Shown in pieces: positions 36,601 through 51,600 of a stretch of 64,000 nt of DNA; position 1 is the stretch's first letter, and each line of letters begins with the position of its first letter. The DNA lies in assembly GCA_013396635.1 (NCBI GenBank), contig WBMW01004022.1, forward strand, positions 227,409 through 291,408. Direction: 5' to 3'. Source of the DNA: Penelope pileata (taxonomy: Eukaryota > Chordata > Aves > Galliformes > Cracidae). The position numbers were made by a program, and so were the translations under genes. The notes under the pieces are model-generated. The model made no database searches. It saw nothing but the letters and a program-made list of their open reading frames with translations, and was not told the origin of the DNA.

Positions 36601-39600
36601 CACATCTCGACTCTGGGGCTTTATTTCAGTGGATTTTGGTGTCACTGCCGGAAGATGCTGTCCTGCTTGTCCCTAGCTCCTTACTCCTGCCCTGTCCCTT
36701 CTGCTGGTGCAGCTGTGTGGTCAGGCAATAAAACAGATTGGGGGACTGACGGGGGTAGGGGTGAGGAACAGTTTCCGAGACAATAATTTGTGAAGTTGCA
36801 GCATAAAAAAGCTGTTCTAGGGTGGAATGGGCAGCGCAGGACGTGCAGCTGAGGGTGGGACTGCTGCTCGGGGGTGGCAGTGGAGGCTTCTGGCATCATG
36901 AAGCTGTAGCTGTAGCCTGTGGGCTCTGAAGATCACACTGCTATTTTGTGTCCTACTTTTCAGCTGCCTCAGAGAGCCCACTGTAAATCTGCCCTAAGGC
37001 AAGCTTCCATTTTGGTGTCAGATGGCAGAGGACAGGCGCTCAGTGCTAGGGTGCTTGCTGCTGCCTGTGCTGTGTGTGAACGGTCCTCAGACTGAGCCAA
37101 AATGGCTTGGGTTTGGGGAATGCAAACACAACTCTGCGGTGTAACAGAAGCCACATGGCTTCTCTCTCGTATGACCAAACCCTTGGCTGAAGATAGAGGT
37201 GGAGCTGGAAGAGGAACTTGTACAAGTGAAAACTGACTTTTATTTCCAGAGCAGTTGGTCCTTCCTGCACTGTAGGAGCATCGTGGGCTTATGCTGTGTA
37301 AGCGTGCAGGACGTTGAGATTTTCTGTCTGTCCAGACTATTTTCCAGTATATGCTAACGTAATTTGTGCAGACAGTATGTTATCAGAAGTGCTGGCATCC
37401 CTATTTACTTATTTATAAAACTCTGCTTGGGATCTTCATAATACCATTTCAACTTGTTAAAACAGTTACTTAGTTATTTTCTTTTTTTCTTCTAGAATCC
37501 AGCGACTATCACTCGAATACTGCTTAGCCATTTCAACTGGGATAAAGAGAAGCTGATGGAGAGGTAAGCAGCCATGCTGCACGTTAATCCAGTAAGAAAC
37601 ATTTCTTGCAGGTATGATGTGTGAACGGATGAGTGGGACAGTGCATAACAGGAGGATCTCTCGTGTAAGCTCTAAGTGTTTCCTCCTTTAGCAACTGTTG
37701 CTGGCTGTGTGACTCCTGGTTTTAATGCTAATACTACCTATAATACTTTAGAGAACTCTTGGAAGCTAATTGCCCCTTGCAGGAAGGCATACCTTGATTT
37801 GAATACCTACAGCCACTGGATTTTTTCAGACTTTGGACTGAAGCAAGCAGGAACAGGTTCCTGTTATCTTGATACTGTTTTGGGTTTGGATTTAGTTGTT
37901 TTTGCATGTCATCCTAGCATGCATGTTCCTGACTTGTTTATTCTTCAGTCTTGCCAAGGCCAAATTGTTCTTGACTGCTGAGGGATGCTGTTGAAGTGCC
38001 TTGTGTTCACCTTTGCAGCGCTAGTTTTTTTGTATGGGGTGTGTGTAAATAATGGCAAGGACTTTGTCTCTCTCTGAGCAGAGCATTTTATGGCTGCTTC
38101 TCATCTTTGTTGCCTAGCTCTTGGAGACTGGTGCTGGTACATGTACTTCCTAGTTTGCTGTCCTCTAGTAGAGGTTGAACCCAGCTATGGTGGTAATGTG
38201 CCTTTAACTTTTTTTTTTTTTTTTTAGTTTTTGATGTTGTTGTTGTTGAAAAGAGTTTAAGGGAGCTAGAGAAATCAGCTTACTTGTAGAAGCCGGGGAA
38301 AGAGCTGGACTGGACTGGAAGGAGCAGTGAAGGCAGCATGGTGACCTGCAGGTGGTTATGGTCTCTGCTGGTTAGGGTAGGAGAAGCTGGGATGCTTTGC
38401 AGTCTGTAAAACTGTGTGCAGAGAGAGTTTTAATGCTGATAGATTGATACCTACTGCAACAGGTCTGCAGGCTTTGGAGCTGAAATGTTTTCTGCCGGGA
38501 TGAATGACATCTTTTAACAATTTCATTTAGTGATGGCGCTTGGTTATCTCTTATGTTTTGTTTGGCTTAGATTTTTTTTTTTTTTCCCCTGAGTTCACTA
38601 TTTTTTTAAGCTTTTTGTTCAACCTTTCCTTTGTTTTCGTTCGATTGATGGCCTTTATTAGGTAGTGCTTGGAAGTATGTGAAAGCTTTGTGTTATGGAT
38701 AAATATAGTCACTTTGAGGCTATTTAAGCTTGACTACAGCTGTTGAGCATTCTGATCTAGTTCTTTCTGTGTAACTTCTGTCTCTTCATTCTTTGTGTTT
38801 AAGGTTCTTGCACTGGTTTGGTCAGGCTAAAGTTCACTCTCGCTGGCTATCGCCGTCTCACCACATAAGCGTGCCAAATCATCATCCCTTTATTCAATAG
38901 ACTGGTTTTTGCCATTCTCACTGGAAGCTTGTTTGTTAAGGATGCCATCAAGTTTAAAAACAAAACAAACTTGGACTGTGTGTTTTCTTGAGGGGGGTAT
39001 CAGCCACTTCTATGGGAGGTATGATTGTTGAAGGCTTTTGCAGGTTGCAGCCAAAACATATTAAGTATGTGTAAATATTTACCACGTCCGCAGGTAAACA
39101 TCTACTCTCAATACACATTCATTAAAATACCTTAATTCTACAGGATTACTCTTGTGAGTAATTTAAGACATGGCCCTTGCTTATGCAGAGCTATTGCACG
39201 GTCCCCATGGTTTTGGTGCTGATACCCTTTTGGTTTAGAAGAACGCTAACATTTTTCTCAAGTAGCTGTTGCTGCTTTCTGACCCTTCTTCACCAGCCAG
39301 CCCTCACGAAGCCTGTGGCAGCCCTCCGCTGGCACTCAGCTGTGTTACCCAGGGGCAGGATGCTGGCAGCTGGGTCTTCATGGACTGGTGAAGAAGACTT
39401 TGTGATGGCTGCAGCATTAGGGTAGGAGGCAAGGGATCGCTTGGGCAGCCAGGAAGCAAAACAGCCCGTGTGAAATGGTGATGGAGCTGGAAAGGAAGCC
39501 CTGAGCTAGCTACAGATTGCATCTTTTAAGTACTTGAGCTCCTATAAATTTGGCCTCTCTCAATCCTAATAACCATTAGGAAAGCTTCCCAGGAAGTTCC

Positions 39601-42600
39601 TGTTGTTGCCTGCTGTGTGGATGGGTTTAATGCTTGCTCAGATGTAATGTTTGGTGCAGTTTTTTTGGTATTTGATGGCACACCAAGCCTGAGCTTGAGC
39701 TGGGTTGCTTAACGGTGTGTGTTGAGAGAGCTTGCCAGTGTCTTTTGCCTTAGTTCATCGTGAATCAGCAGGACCTGACAGGCTCCTCTATCAGGCTTCG
39801 CCTGTAGGATAGCAGATAAACTAAGTGGCTGCTTTTTTGATAAGTGCTGAGTGCTGATAGGGCTCGTGAGATGAAAATATCCGTGCTTTAAAACATGAAG
39901 GCCTCTTCATTGCTTTGTTGTATTGTTGCACACAATTTTAATAAGCAGGTTATTATTGTCTGTGACAGCTTTGTCATGAAATAATTGTGTGGAGTTACTA
40001 GGAGGGCAGATGTATTACAGGTATTTATTCCACTTACAGAGAAGTAATAGCCACCATCGGAACGCTGCCTAACCCACTGATGAAGTACTAATTATTTGGC
40101 TGTGTCTGACAGCCACAGAGGTGTTTTGGGGTGGGTTGGTGTGAAGGACAGAAGTGGGTGGTGGAGGAAATGCTCCAGCTTCTGATGTGCTAGATGTGTC
40201 TTGGGGAATGGAGATGTTAAGCTGTTTTAAAGAGAATTAATTTAACATGTGGTCAATGTCTGATGGAGTCTCTGGAGGTGCAGAGAGAGGTGCTGAAGTT
40301 TCTCGTAGGCGCTTCTCCCGGTGGCTGTCTCTCTGCATTGCTGTCACCCTGGTTTTTGGCTGCTAGGCCAGGCTGCCGCTCCCCCTTGCTTTTGGGGTCC
40401 CACTCCTGTCTGTAGGTCTGTCTGTCTCCTTCCCTTGGGGTATGTAAGTGCTTCAGGCTATTCAGCAGGGCTCAACAGGTTAGAAAACAATGAATACTGT
40501 TTCTGACCAGCTATCGGATGCAAAGATATCTTTTATTGTGAGCATACTGATTCTGTGGTGTTCGCAAATGCACTTTCACTAATAACAAGCCCAAATGTGT
40601 ACTAGAAGCATTTTTTTTTTGAGTGGAGAGGGTTTTCATCTTACATACTCCCTTGGATGGAACTTAATTATGTCTAGAAAATTGTCATGAGGCAGTTACC
40701 AAAAACAGTATCTTGGTTTTGGTAAGCAGTGAAGAATTTCTGGAAGAACTTGAAAAGAATTTTCTCTTGTGCGGCTCTTCAGTGCAGAGTAGCAGGGAAA
40801 ACAACTTCTTGATCTGTAATGAAAAGACTGAACTTCAGTAACCGGCTGTATTAGATCATCAGTCAGCTATATTGAGCAAAGTGCAACGTTGGGGAGGCCA
40901 TAACAGTTCTTGAATGTCAGAAGTGCTAGAATGACTGAATTCCTTTGTTGTGGAGGGGCCTGTGTGGATGAAGAACAGCATCTGAAGGATGGCAGAGGTG
41001 CCGTGTTCCTCCTTAGGCTGAAAAGGAGGACTGAGCTACCAAGAAGCAGCCAGAGGTTTAGGGATGGTGTCAGAAGAGGTTTAGGGATGGTGTCAGAGCT
41101 GCCACCAGATTGAGAATTCGGGGTGGAGGAGCAGTCTGCAGTGAGGATAAGGCACAAAGCATGTCCTATCAAAAACAAAACGAATCTTTCAGCTTCCGTT
41201 TAGAAATTATTGTTGCTGTATGGCCCACATTAATTTGGTAGTGTGGAAAAGGAGATGACCAGATCTGGGGGGCAAGCAAATCTCAGGGCACACAGGTGAG
41301 GGGGGGAGAAGTGGAGGAGAGAGGGGTTGGGTTAACCTTGGAGCTTTTGAGGAGGAGAGAGGGGAATTAAAGGCTTTTTCTCCCAAGTTTCACAGCAGAG
41401 ATGGTGGCATGTGTGATAGCAAATAGAGGGCATACATTGTGAGCACAGGACTTAAGGTGTGCATAGAGCTACTTTGCTTAAACGAGTAGTAGCAGACTAG
41501 ATGGAACCTGTCAATAAGTCCCTTATTGGTTAATTGTGGGATGAATGCTCGTTAGTGTTAACGAGTGACTTGGCACAAATCTGTTCAGAGGCGTTCGGTT
41601 CCAAGGAATCTCCAGATGTCATATAGGAGAAAAACAGACAGCTGGGAGGACCCTAGCAATGCAAGTAGTACAAAGTGTCACAAGAGGTCTCTTCAGCAGA
41701 GATGGAAAAGAATATGTGATTTCTAGTAGGTGAAAATGGAGCTTCTAGCATGGAGGAGCTCTTGAGAAAGGTAGGCATCCCTTAGGATGCATTAGGTGGA
41801 TATCTGCAGGAGAGACAGGTGAAATTGTATGAGATTGCAGCGAAGTCTTGCCAGGTTTGCATTTATTTTATTCTCCTTGATTTGAGAAGGATGACTGGAG
41901 AAGGAAAGCAGCTGATAAGCTCTGCTGGGACAGTCAAGCAGAGGAGCATCACCTGAGGAGCAGGCTGCAGTGTTGGCAAGGTTTCCACAGCTGCCAACTG
42001 CAAAACCATCTGAGGAGGAACAGAGAAAGGGCAAAGGGGACCTGCTCCAGATAAGTGGTCTGTGCTGACACTTGAACAAGCGGGGGAAAAAAAGATGGAG
42101 TAGTTGCAGTTGAGTCATTCCTAGCCATGAAAGGAGCTGGAGCAATCTTAATGGCTAGGCACTGAGTATGTTAACCCGAGGAGCAGTGGAATGGTTGGAG
42201 ATCTGTTGGACTTTACTCTGGAGTTCTCCATTTCAGTTGTGTGTTTTCAGGGAGACCCAAGATTTCCTAGGCATTTTCTAGAGTTCATGTTTTCTTGCTG
42301 CATGATGACAGCCAGAGAGAAATAGCTGGGGAAATGTCTTGCTGGGAGCATCCTGGCATAGTGAAGAAAGCAAATGCATTAGAAGAAAACAGCTTGTGGT
42401 GGGAGGAGGAGGAGTACCCAGTACCCCATTTCCCTTCAACACTGTTATGGTTTACAAGTGGCAATTCCAAAGAGCAGAGTGAACACTGTAAAAATTAACA
42501 ATGCAGCAGTTCTGAGGGCAAAGCTGAGCCTCCTCTTCTCTAGATTTTTCTTATTCTTTTGCATGTCTGTGCTGAGTTTCTCAGCTGCTTCATTGTTTCC

Positions 42601-45600
42601 TGGGTAAGTGTGGAGAGACTGGGTGCTTCTGAGATGGAAACCCTTTCATGTGGGCTATGGGTCCTGTACCAGAGTGTAAGCACCTGAGTGTTTAGCAGGG
42701 TGTCAGTGCTTTAGAAATGTTTAAATTGGACACAGACTCCAATTTAAGCATCTAACTTGAGTTAGCTTTATTGCTAGACTTCAGCCCAGTGAGCATCCAT
42801 CTGTTCTGGAGGAACTACTGAAAAGCCAGGGAGGAGATGGCTGTACAGAGTTGGTTACTGTTGGTATTGAGAGGGGATAGACAACTCCAGGTGAAATAGC
42901 AGCTGCTGGCAACTCTTTTCTGCTTGTACTTGTTGGTGTCATGGCTCAGAAGCTTTTACAGATTTTGTAAGATGAGCTCTGCCCGATGACAGTGGTCAAG
43001 CCAAGTTCCTGGTGTGGGTATGCCCTTAAAGCAGCCCGCCATGACAAGCATTTCTGGTATTTCCATAAGCGTTTTGCTGACTGCGAATGCCAGCATTGAA
43101 GTTGCATCATAGGATTTGTCTTAAACTGTTTTCTTTGCAAACATCACACCCAGCTGTTTGCCTGCTCTTCTCAAACAGAGGATGTCCTACACCAGTTGTG
43201 CTGCATGTAAGAACAATTTGGATGCTGGAAGCATTTTGTGGGGTTGATATTTATCTGTGACTTCAGTAAATGTGGTGTATACTGGGACTGCGCTGAATTC
43301 ACCTGCTAAAATTTTCTAGATACAAGTAATCCTGAAGGCAAGCAAAATACCTTGGTTAAGCAAAGTCTGAGCTGACACTGTAGAGCAGTGGCAAAACCTT
43401 GTGTATGCTGTGATGCTAGAATACACCAATACCTTCCAAATTCACTATCTTGGAAAAAAATTAAGATATGAAGTATGTGAACTGCATCAAAAAACTCATG
43501 AAGCAGTTGTGAACCGTTTTCTGAGTGGCACACTGACTCCTGGCACAGTGATTTTGAGGCCATTGCCATCAGGTGGTTTGCATAAATGCCAAAATACTGT
43601 GCTTATTTGTAGTGGGACTGGAGTCCTAGAGTTCAAGTGGCAGTGGCTGAGAGACAGAAGATAGGACTCTTTCTTAACTTTTTGTTCTTTAAGTAGCTGC
43701 TACTTCATATGTGTTCGTCTTGATGATGATGGAGGAAGGGAAGGGAATGACTTGTTTACTGACATTGAAAGGGAGATGTACATGTGGGCAAGGTTAGCTG
43801 GTTATTGTCAAATTTAATTGGTTGTTTGCAACTGCTGGAAGCTGCAGAAGGATGCGGTGCCTTGGTTTTGGGAAGAGGCTGGCTTGCCTGCTCGTGGTTC
43901 TTTCCAGTCTGACCCTTCTCAGGACCTCTCTGAGACACGTGTACTGAGCACAGTGAGGAAAATGCAGAGTACAGGAGCTAGGGACATGCTAGTTCATGGA
44001 TGATGACTGATGCCTGTTCTCTGCCTCCTCTTTAGAATGATTAGATTATTGATCAGAATATTAGCCAAAAATAGAAGACTTAAGCTGAAAAGAGAATAGA
44101 ACTTGAGAGTCAAACCTGTGCTTTAGGGAGGTGTCCTGATGCCTAGGACGTGAAGTGAGATGTTCTTGTTGTAGTTTGCTGTCTTGGGGCTTTCATGTAA
44201 AGCGGTCACTTTGAGAATGGTGAATTACTTGAAATGCAGTTGAAGCGCTGACAGTGTCTGAATCTTCAGGAGTTTGGGCAGTTCAGGCCCAAATCTCTGA
44301 TGTCATGTGTCTGATACCCACCTCTGTGGTCTGTTTTGTTTTGTTAATGAAGAGCTTGTTAAAGGTAGTTGGTGTGTGTGTGTTTTTTTGAAGTATTGAA
44401 ACCAACTTTGTACATTTAACTGTGGAATTTGAAAAAGTAACTTAAAGTGCCTTCCCTTTTCATCTGTGTTCTGCAGGTACTTTGACGGTAACTTGGAGAA
44501 GCTGTTTGCAGAGTGTCATGTAATTAATCCGAGTAAAAAGTCTCGAACGCGCCAGATGAACACACGGTCATCAGCCCAGGATATGCCTTGTCAGATCTGC
44601 TATCTGAACTACCCCAACTCGGTGAGTGCTGGCATGCAGTGATTGCTGGCTGGTAACTGCCAACTTTGCTATCTGAAACCTCACATTTGAGCACTTCTGT
44701 AAGGAATTCTCCAGCAAGATTTGAAAAAAAACTTTAAAAAGAAACCGAGGTTTCATTTTTTGATGGAGCCTTCTTATCTGTAGTGTAAGCTTAGAAAGCA
44801 GCCTTCAAGGTTGTCTCTTACTACAGCAAACAGTGCCTCATGTGCTGCAGCTCCTCCGTGTAATACAGTAGGGACCATAGAGTGATTTATGCTTTGTGTT
44901 CTCTTTAATTCTTACTGTGTGGCTCGGCAAACTTTATTTTTTGTTTTTAAGCAAACCTCAAAAAGTATTGGTTAAGGTGAAGTGGCATTGTACCCTTTCT
45001 GCAGAAACCTTGGGGGATGCTGGGTTCTGGGCAGTGGTGTGGTAAAGTTATTCAGACAAAGCAAGTGGTGGATCAAGTGATTTTTAAAAAGGTCAGATAC
45101 CAATTGAGACATGCAAATAAATGAAAGATGAAAGAGAAAAAAGAATAGAAAGTGTGGCAGGCAGAGGTTTACTTAAATAGAATGCCAAGACAGGAAGTGG
45201 CTTCTAAAAGTAGTAAATAATGATGCAAAATAGTCAAGCTACAATGCTCAGAATAAAACTAGGTGAGACTAGGAATAAAATAAAGTTGAGCTCTTTAGAG
45301 GACGCAAGCAGTGATACATCTGTCCAATTCTTTCATGTTACTGCAACACCTTTCTAATGGGAGAAGATTAAAGTCCAAGTACTTGAGGGGGCTCTTACTC
45401 AGTCTTTTGCTTTGTGGTAAGATTGGTGATAGCACTCTTTTTTTTTAACCTATTCAGAAATAATCCAATAATGCTCTCCAGAGATCCAGGCTTCTACTGT
45501 TTCTTGCACAGGCAAGCAACTTGCTGTTGACTTTTCTGGGGCAGGGCGTTACGATGGGAGATCCAGGAAGAAAATGAGTGGGAAAGGTTGAATGTGAGAG

Positions 45601-48600
45601 TCTGGTGGTGGCATTGCCAAAAGGCAGAGAGCAGACATGCATCAGGAGTTCTTTGTGGGATCTTGCTTTTCCTGGTGGAGCTATTCTGGCTCTCCAAACT
45701 GTAACATCCCCCTGCCCTTTAAAGGGAGAAGCAGCTCTTATCTAAGACATCTGCTCACGCTCAGGGGGGTTTAACTTGCTTTTCAGCAATAATGGAAACC
45801 TTGAGCTTTGATCTTCGTGAGTACCCTGGAATCAAGAGCTCTTGCTGCCGTGGCCCCACTTGTGAGCCTTTTCCTTGCTTGAGCAAGCAGAGCAGAGCAA
45901 AACCCCATCTGAGGCAGCTGAGCTGCTTAGTGTTAAGATGAGTGTTGGGCCAGTGACCACAAGGCTTCGTGCTTCTCCTTTTAAGCCTTGTGCGTGCTTC
46001 TGACTCTTTTTAGAGAGAGAGTTACTGCTTGCTTGGTTTAAAGAAATGCCTTTCAAAAGAAAGATGTTTGAGAAGTTTGTCTATCCCTCTACTTTATACT
46101 AAAATTGTACTATGTGATCACTACAGGCTTCTCCATGTTAGTGAGGAAATCATTTAATTTAGGCTGTGCAACATCTTTGAAAGCAGAAGAGGGACTAAGA
46201 GGCGGAACAGGAGGAGACCTCTTTGCTTAGCTTAACATCCATCTCAGGAAAAGATCCTTTCAAATTTAGATTTCATTCCTTAATGTATTGTTCACCTTCT
46301 TTTCAGTATAATTGCTGTGCCCAGCACTCACACCTGCCTTGTTTTTCCTGGTGCTGCCTGGGAAGCTGCTTTTTTGCTGCTGGAAAGAACCACACAAAGC
46401 ACACCAATGCTTCTTGCTTTTGTAGTTCGAGTAGCATGTAAAAATAGCAGTGGCCCAGTTACGAGAAGAGCTGTTCTTAACTGGAGCAGCACGATGCTGC
46501 AAGGGAGTGGGGGTTTCTTTAGATTGTTAGTGTTGATTAACTCGAGAGACAGTTGAGGGAAACCTCTTGGTCTCTGTCACATCCAGAAGTTGGAGCGTAC
46601 TGGGAAATTAATGCTTATGACTTCTATAAAAGGCTGTAGTCTCTGTGTCTAAGCTGACCAAAATCCATCTGGTTTGAAGTCTGTTTTGAAGCTGTTTTAG
46701 TCAGTATGAGTTAAATTTTAAGATAAGTTGTATTGGACATCTAACCTACAATCTCAGCTTTGAAATTCTCTTGCTTTGGTCAGTATTCATTATTCACCCC
46801 AGAAAAAGCTGTTTTTCCTGAAAGCCCCTTTCAGCCTGTGGAAAGCTGGGAGTTGCACCTGTTAAGAAATTTTGCACTGTAAAGCTGTTAGAAGAACGTA
46901 AAGCTCCTGAATATTCGCCCTCCTGTGTGGTCATGGCAGGTGATGCTAGTCTGCTTTTTAAAACATATAAAAGGGCAAATACACCTCTTGCATCTTATCC
47001 CTCAGATCCCATTGAAGGAAGGCTGCCAAACGGGGTTGTTTGGGAGACATGGTGCTGTTGTCTCAACTGCGTGCTTTAAGCACTCCCAGATGACTTCGTT
47101 GGTTGTGCTGTCACCACAGCTGAGCTACAGCAAGCCTGAGGGAAGCTGTCACCTTGAATGTGCCCTGGAGCAGCTGATCCCTTCTTCACTAGAACTGATA
47201 GCAGGAGAGCAGGGACAGGTGTCCAGTGGCATTGTGCTGCTGGTAGCTCTTGGCATCCCAGGAAGAGTAGGTGATGAGGATAGACGGGGCAGCTCTGCTT
47301 TCCCCTTGTGATAACAGGCTGTTTCAGAACTGGCTGTTACCCTGTGCACTTGGTGCTCTGATGTTGGTCTTCTCACTTGCTCCCTTGACATCTGCTGTCA
47401 GCCAAAAATAATTGGAAACTCCCTCAAAGTAAAGAAATGAGTTAAAAGATGCTCGGAATTCTTTGCAGCTAGGGAGGAGGCTTGGTGGCTTCCTTTTATG
47501 TGGGCACTTAGCAAATCTTCTCACTGCCTGAAATAACAGAGCCTTAACTGGAGGTATGAAGTTCTGTAGCACTCCCGTGTGTGTGCTTGCTGCAGGAGTG
47601 TTTACCTTAGTCCTTCAAATGGACTCTTCTTAATGGTCAGCATCCTGCTGCTGCTTGGGGCTGCTCTGCAGAGGATACCAGGTTTTCTTTCATTTATGGG
47701 GATCTGTGCAAGGCAACGGCATCTTGGAGTGGAGCTCTTGTTTTAACTGAAAAGAAGACAGTGCGGAAACCTGAGCCATCACCTGCACGGTGCCAGGAGT
47801 GAACTGTTTCAGATAGCTTGTCCCTGCTTCTGGCTCTCAGTGTGAAACAGCTTGGGGATGACCTTAGAGAAGGCACTTATTTCAGTCTTTCCTCAGCAGT
47901 GTTTGCTTCTCCACCCCTTGTGCAACCATTCAGCCCCAGATACTATCTCAGTGTACCCTGTGTAGGTGATGCATTCACAGGTGAGGTTGTCCTTGCTGCT
48001 CTTTGCAGCAGGTTATCGTTACTGAATTTTATTTAGTAATCTACACCTGCCAATTAGGATCTTTAGTGTCCACATCTCATGAGCACCTGAGTTTCGGAGG
48101 GCAGCTTAGCAAGCAAGTTGGCAAACTTAATGTGTATGTGTTAAAATGTTAGTGGATGCTCTTCCATTTCTGTTGTTTGGTGCTCACTGATTGCTCCTTA
48201 TTCCCTGTACAAGGAGGAGCTAAATTAGTAAATCAGAGCCTGTGCATAGCAGGTATGCATATTCTGGGAATTACGGACAGCAGCCAGGTGGACCAACAGG
48301 AGGAAAACAGACTCAGTATTATCATAGAACTATCACCTGCTTGGTGGTGCTGCCTTTATTTTGTTTAATGCTCCAGAGTAAAATGAGGGGAGAGCCATTT
48401 GAAGATGAAGATCAATTCAAATGGTCAGACAGCATGAAAATGTCAGCCATACGTTTCCTTGTTGCTAGGGCTGGGGATTAAATCTCACTTTGAGAGTGTC
48501 TAGAGCTGTGTTAGCAGTGTCATGAGGTGGTGATGATACAAACAAGTAGCAGAGGCTCACATGTAGTGTGGGGATGAGAGATGCAATCAACTGCACAGCA

Positions 48601-51600
48601 CCAAGAAGGGTGAAATGATCCAGTGAATCAGTGTGATAAAGTAACCTGCTATCTTGTGTTCTTTGTCATTGCAGTACTTTACTGGCCTAGAGTGTGGACA
48701 CAAGTTCTGTATGCAGTGCTGGAGTGAATATTTAACTACCAAAATAATGGAGGAAGGCATGGGACAGGTAATATCTCAACTTGTGCACCCCATGACTTCT
48801 GAAAATTCTGTGTTACAGAGGAAAGGGGGGAGAGTTCTTCCTCACTAAAGATTAAAAACAAAAAAATCTCACAAAACCACAAAAAACAACAACAACCCCC
48901 CCAAAACATTAAAACTTTGAGGGCTGCAGTCTTTGCCATGGGGAGTGCTGAAGGGAGCTGCGTACATCGGTGCATGCATCTTTGCTCTGAGAGGGAGGAC
49001 TCGCGCTGTGCACAGTGGCACATCTGGGATGTGAAGATAAATCCACTCTGCTGTTTTTGTTGTGGATTGTAATGAAGTCTGTCCCCTTGAAATTCTTTGT
49101 GATGCAAAAGCAAGAGAAACACTGTTTCTTTTATGACCTTTTTTTTTTTTTTTTCAGACCATTTCATGCCCTGCTCATGGCTGTGATATCTTAGTTGATG
49201 ACAATACAGTTATGTAAGTATGAGAGTTGCTATCTCTTGGCTTTCCTCTCTTTTTTCCATTTTGTTACCCGTGTGTTATTCAGATGTACTGGCTTATAAA
49301 AAGCTGTGCAGAAGCTTTAAGGCACCAGAGAGGTTGGTGCTGAAGTGTCTATTTTGATGCTGAAGTTCCTGTTTAGGTCAGAAAAACTCTTGCATGGTAC
49401 TTGAAGGAAGGACTCCTTGACCAGTTTGGTCATCCTGATGATACAGTAAACATCAGGCAGTCTTTCCAAATCCTGTTTAACTGCTTTGTGCATTTTGTTT
49501 CCTTTGATTTATGTAGGAATTTGACTTGCTACCTAGGTCAACCCACTGGTTCACCAGGTCCTATACCTACAGTTAATATGTGAGTCAGAGGAAGTCAGTC
49601 CTGAGTACGGTGCAATGTAGGGGATGTTTTCTGCCCTCCGATAGAGAGCAGTTGACCCTCAAACATAAGATTTGATTAAACTGGTATGTCAGCCTGTGTC
49701 ACTTTGGTTATTAAGTTGTCTGGCTGAAGGATGACTGCTCGTATGTGGTGAAGCAATGAGCTCCTTGAGCTTCCTTCTCTTTTATATTGAGTGATGTTAT
49801 TGCATGAGTAATATCCTTCATAATACTGAACCTTGATTAAGTTCATTTTAATTCTTCATGCTAAAAAGCATCTAAATAGAAGCTCATTTTCTGTTACCTT
49901 CTTCCTTCCTTCCTGAAGTCTGACTCACTCATTGATATTAATTTGCTGTTTTTTCTATCAGTTGCTCTCAGACAGTGGCTTCCCATCTCCCTGCACGCTA
50001 GAAGCTCAGTTACTCATAATGTGTAGGCTGAAGAGAAGTGGAAGTAGCTGAAATGCTCTCATGCCCCGTTGAGGGGTGGTTTGTGGAGTTCAGTGGGTGG
50101 AAACTGACCTTAAGTTGGCAACTTTTGAGTGACTTGATTGAGCTTCTTGTGGTTTTATTGGAGTCTGAACCCTTCTTGTGGTTTTATACACCCTCAGCAG
50201 GAAACTTCTCAAGGGAGTTCTTGATTAGAACAGTTTGTGAATAAGATGTGCTCATGTATTTCTTCAGACAGGCAGCTGATGGTTTGGAATCAGTGGAGAC
50301 CGTGGCAGTGGCAGTAGCAGGGGAAGGATGGAAGAGGAGTTGAGTACCACTGGCGTTGTTGCTGCAGTGGGGTAGACAGCAGTAGGTCTGATGACCCTTA
50401 CATTTTGCTTCATGACTTTTATAGTACAGAGAGCCATAACCACGTGCTGTGGGATTCTCCCACCTAGAAGTAACAGGGGTTTTGGCAATGAAATGACACC
50501 TGGGCACGCAAGTGAACAAATTCTCCTTATCCGACTGGAACTTCAGAGGTGAAAACCCGCTTTTACCTGGTCTTATGGGCATTCCTGGAATTTCTGGGGA
50601 AAGGGAGGTGCATTTTCTGTGAAAGCCTCATGCTTTGCTTGAAAATCAGAGATAGTGATCTGCAGCAATTTTACAAAATGGCAAGAACAAAGATGTAAGT
50701 AATACCATCTGGAATCTGCACTCCCTCCCATGTGCTTTTTTCGTTTTAGATCTTTTTCTTTCACCAAGTCTCCAGCTCTAGGTTTCCAAGCCATAGAAGC
50801 CAAAGAGCAATGTGTAATGTTGAGAGACATTAGAGCTTCCTTATCCATCGCATCAGATTAGATAGGCCAAGTTATTCATTTATTCCTTTCTCAGTACTTT
50901 CCATTGACAAAGCAGTCGTCTCCAAGCTGCATTCTCCCTGTATGGATCCAAACTGAGCGATCCAGATGGCTTTCCTTGATCTGTGAGTTTTCAGCTAGCA
51001 GATTGTTTATTAGTCTTCCTGTCGCTCCTGTTCTTGTTGAGCTTAAGCAGGGAGGTTGAAAAGGGTCCCCTTCAGCTCTTTGGAGACCTTCAAACTGGCT
51101 GCAGGTAATTTGCCTCTGTACCTCGTTCACCTCTGCTAATGGTGCTGGTAATTGCTTTAAACCTGCATGCAAAGTTGTTTACATGCGTAAGCGATTAACA
51201 CTGCTGCTGTGTCACTGCAGGATGCAGCAGGGGCCTGAAGGGATCCCTGGGGAGGGTGGCTGAAGTCCCGTGGGATGTCTTGCTATTTCACTTGTTTGTG
51301 TCTTTGAGGATTTTGCGTTGTCAAAATGGAACAGAAGTGTAAAATATGGCCTCATAAAGGACAGCTGCAATCTTTAGATGAATTAGAAATTGGTCAGAAA
51401 ACATGTCATTGTGTAGTACTTCTTCCAGAACCTGGTTACCAAAGAGATCAGGGGATGATATTTTCTGCAAACAGCTTACTTTTCCAGACAAGTGTCTTCT
51501 GTGAGGCTGTTTCTTTGGTAGCTTGGCTTGTAGAAGAATGGGCTTGGGAGTGGGTTTCAGTGCTTCACGTGTCTGCTTTTGTTTCGTTACTAGTGAAAAA

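Larger units (their letters stand above)
18688..37495 (+). other. ARIH1: ARIH1 intron 1 (18.8 kb)
   Basis: Long first intron with GT donor and tctag acceptor. Contents seen: continuing CpG-rich DNA to about 19200, a CCAA repeat near 21542-21558, a T17 run (21946-21962), a 13-N gap with a C17 run after it (23805-23849), and a CR1 fragment (about 32809-32860). Open frames are short and unlike known families. No exon of another gene was recognised. Confidence 0.85.
37564..44476 (+). other. ARIH1: ARIH1 intron 2
   Basis: 6.9 kb between exons 2 and 3. Holds T-rich runs (38209-38225 and near 38572-38585) and a perfect 23-base tandem duplication (41052-41097). No transposon or foreign exon recognised. 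Confidence 0.85.
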
